Origin: Karstenula rhodostoma CBS 690.94
Lineage: Eukaryota; Ascomycota; Dothideomycetes; Pleosporales; Didymosphaeriaceae
Assembly (NCBI GenBank): GCA_010093485.1
Contig: MU001503.1
Coordinates: 951,132-1,015,131 of the forward strand
DNA: 64,000 nucleotides
Reading direction: 5' to 3'
Under the pieces are notes generated by a model. It was not told the DNA's origin. It saw only the letters and a program-made list of their open reading frames with translations, and did no database searches. Within the stretch, counting starts at the first letter, position 1. Every line of letters begins with the position of its first letter. Of the stretch, positions 63,881 through 64,000 are shown piece by piece. Both the position numbers and the translations under genes were made by a program.

Positions 63881-64000
63881 GGCCACGTGTGGCCAACAGA
63901 GCGAGTATATAAGCGCCCTCTAGAAGCCGCTCGGCATATCATTGTGGATATCTGCGGTGCGTGTGCTCCTAAATGCAGGAACTAAAGAAAAACGCGTAGC

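Overview
The window is nuclear DNA of a filamentous ascomycete (Pezizomycotina; Dothideomycetes is my guess, not shown). The evidence is short introns of about 40-140 bases with GT..CTAAC/CTGAC..AG signals, genes packed on both strands with separate promoters, a Zn2Cys6 regulator, a CON-6 relic, an alternative NADH dehydrogenase-type enzyme and HSP104. I saw no bacterial, viral or organellar sequence. Most exon borders were worked out by hand from splice signals and frame continuity.

Layout. 0-5.4 kb: one Ser/Pro-rich gene, then 4 kb of gene-poor DNA with two decayed genes (a medium-chain dehydrogenase and a CON-6 protein). 5.4-27 kb: a dense, mostly housekeeping block: proteasome chaperone 4, carnosine N-methyltransferase, ribosomal protein uS8 (S22), a LysM/zinc/UBA-like protein, a four-TM membrane protein, a ribonucleotide reductase inhibitor with a PIP box, an F-box protein, two tandem diverged paralogues of unknown function, a GPI-anchored wall protein and transportin (Kap104). 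27-37 kb: a Zn2Cys6 regulator with 4.75 kb of non-coding DNA upstream and 2.95 kb downstream. 37-43.3 kb: NDH2-like enzyme, UCH37 and a large single-TM protein ending in RDEL.

43.3-51 kb is a second gene-poor island: an APH/AIM9-like kinase gene with one in-frame TAG, a membrane-protein fragment with one TAG, a frame-broken gene and a tRNA-Thr(UGU). Both TAGs can be explained by C-to-T change at CpA, as expected from repeat-induced point mutation (RIP); this is inference. 51-54 kb carries three small genes in tandem, each for a Ser/Thr/Pro-rich N-terminus plus two membrane helices. 54-64 kb: HSP104, a solo RNase H ORF, an atypical short-chain reductase, an amidase, a GNAT acetyltransferase and an amidohydrolase.

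No single pathway joins these genes. Functional themes are proteostasis (PAC4, UCH37, HSP104, F-box) and nuclear transport or DNA precursor control (Kap104, RNR inhibitor). The best candidates for undescribed biology are the two tandem families (16.3-20.1 kb and 51.1-53.7 kb) and the RDEL-tailed membrane protein.
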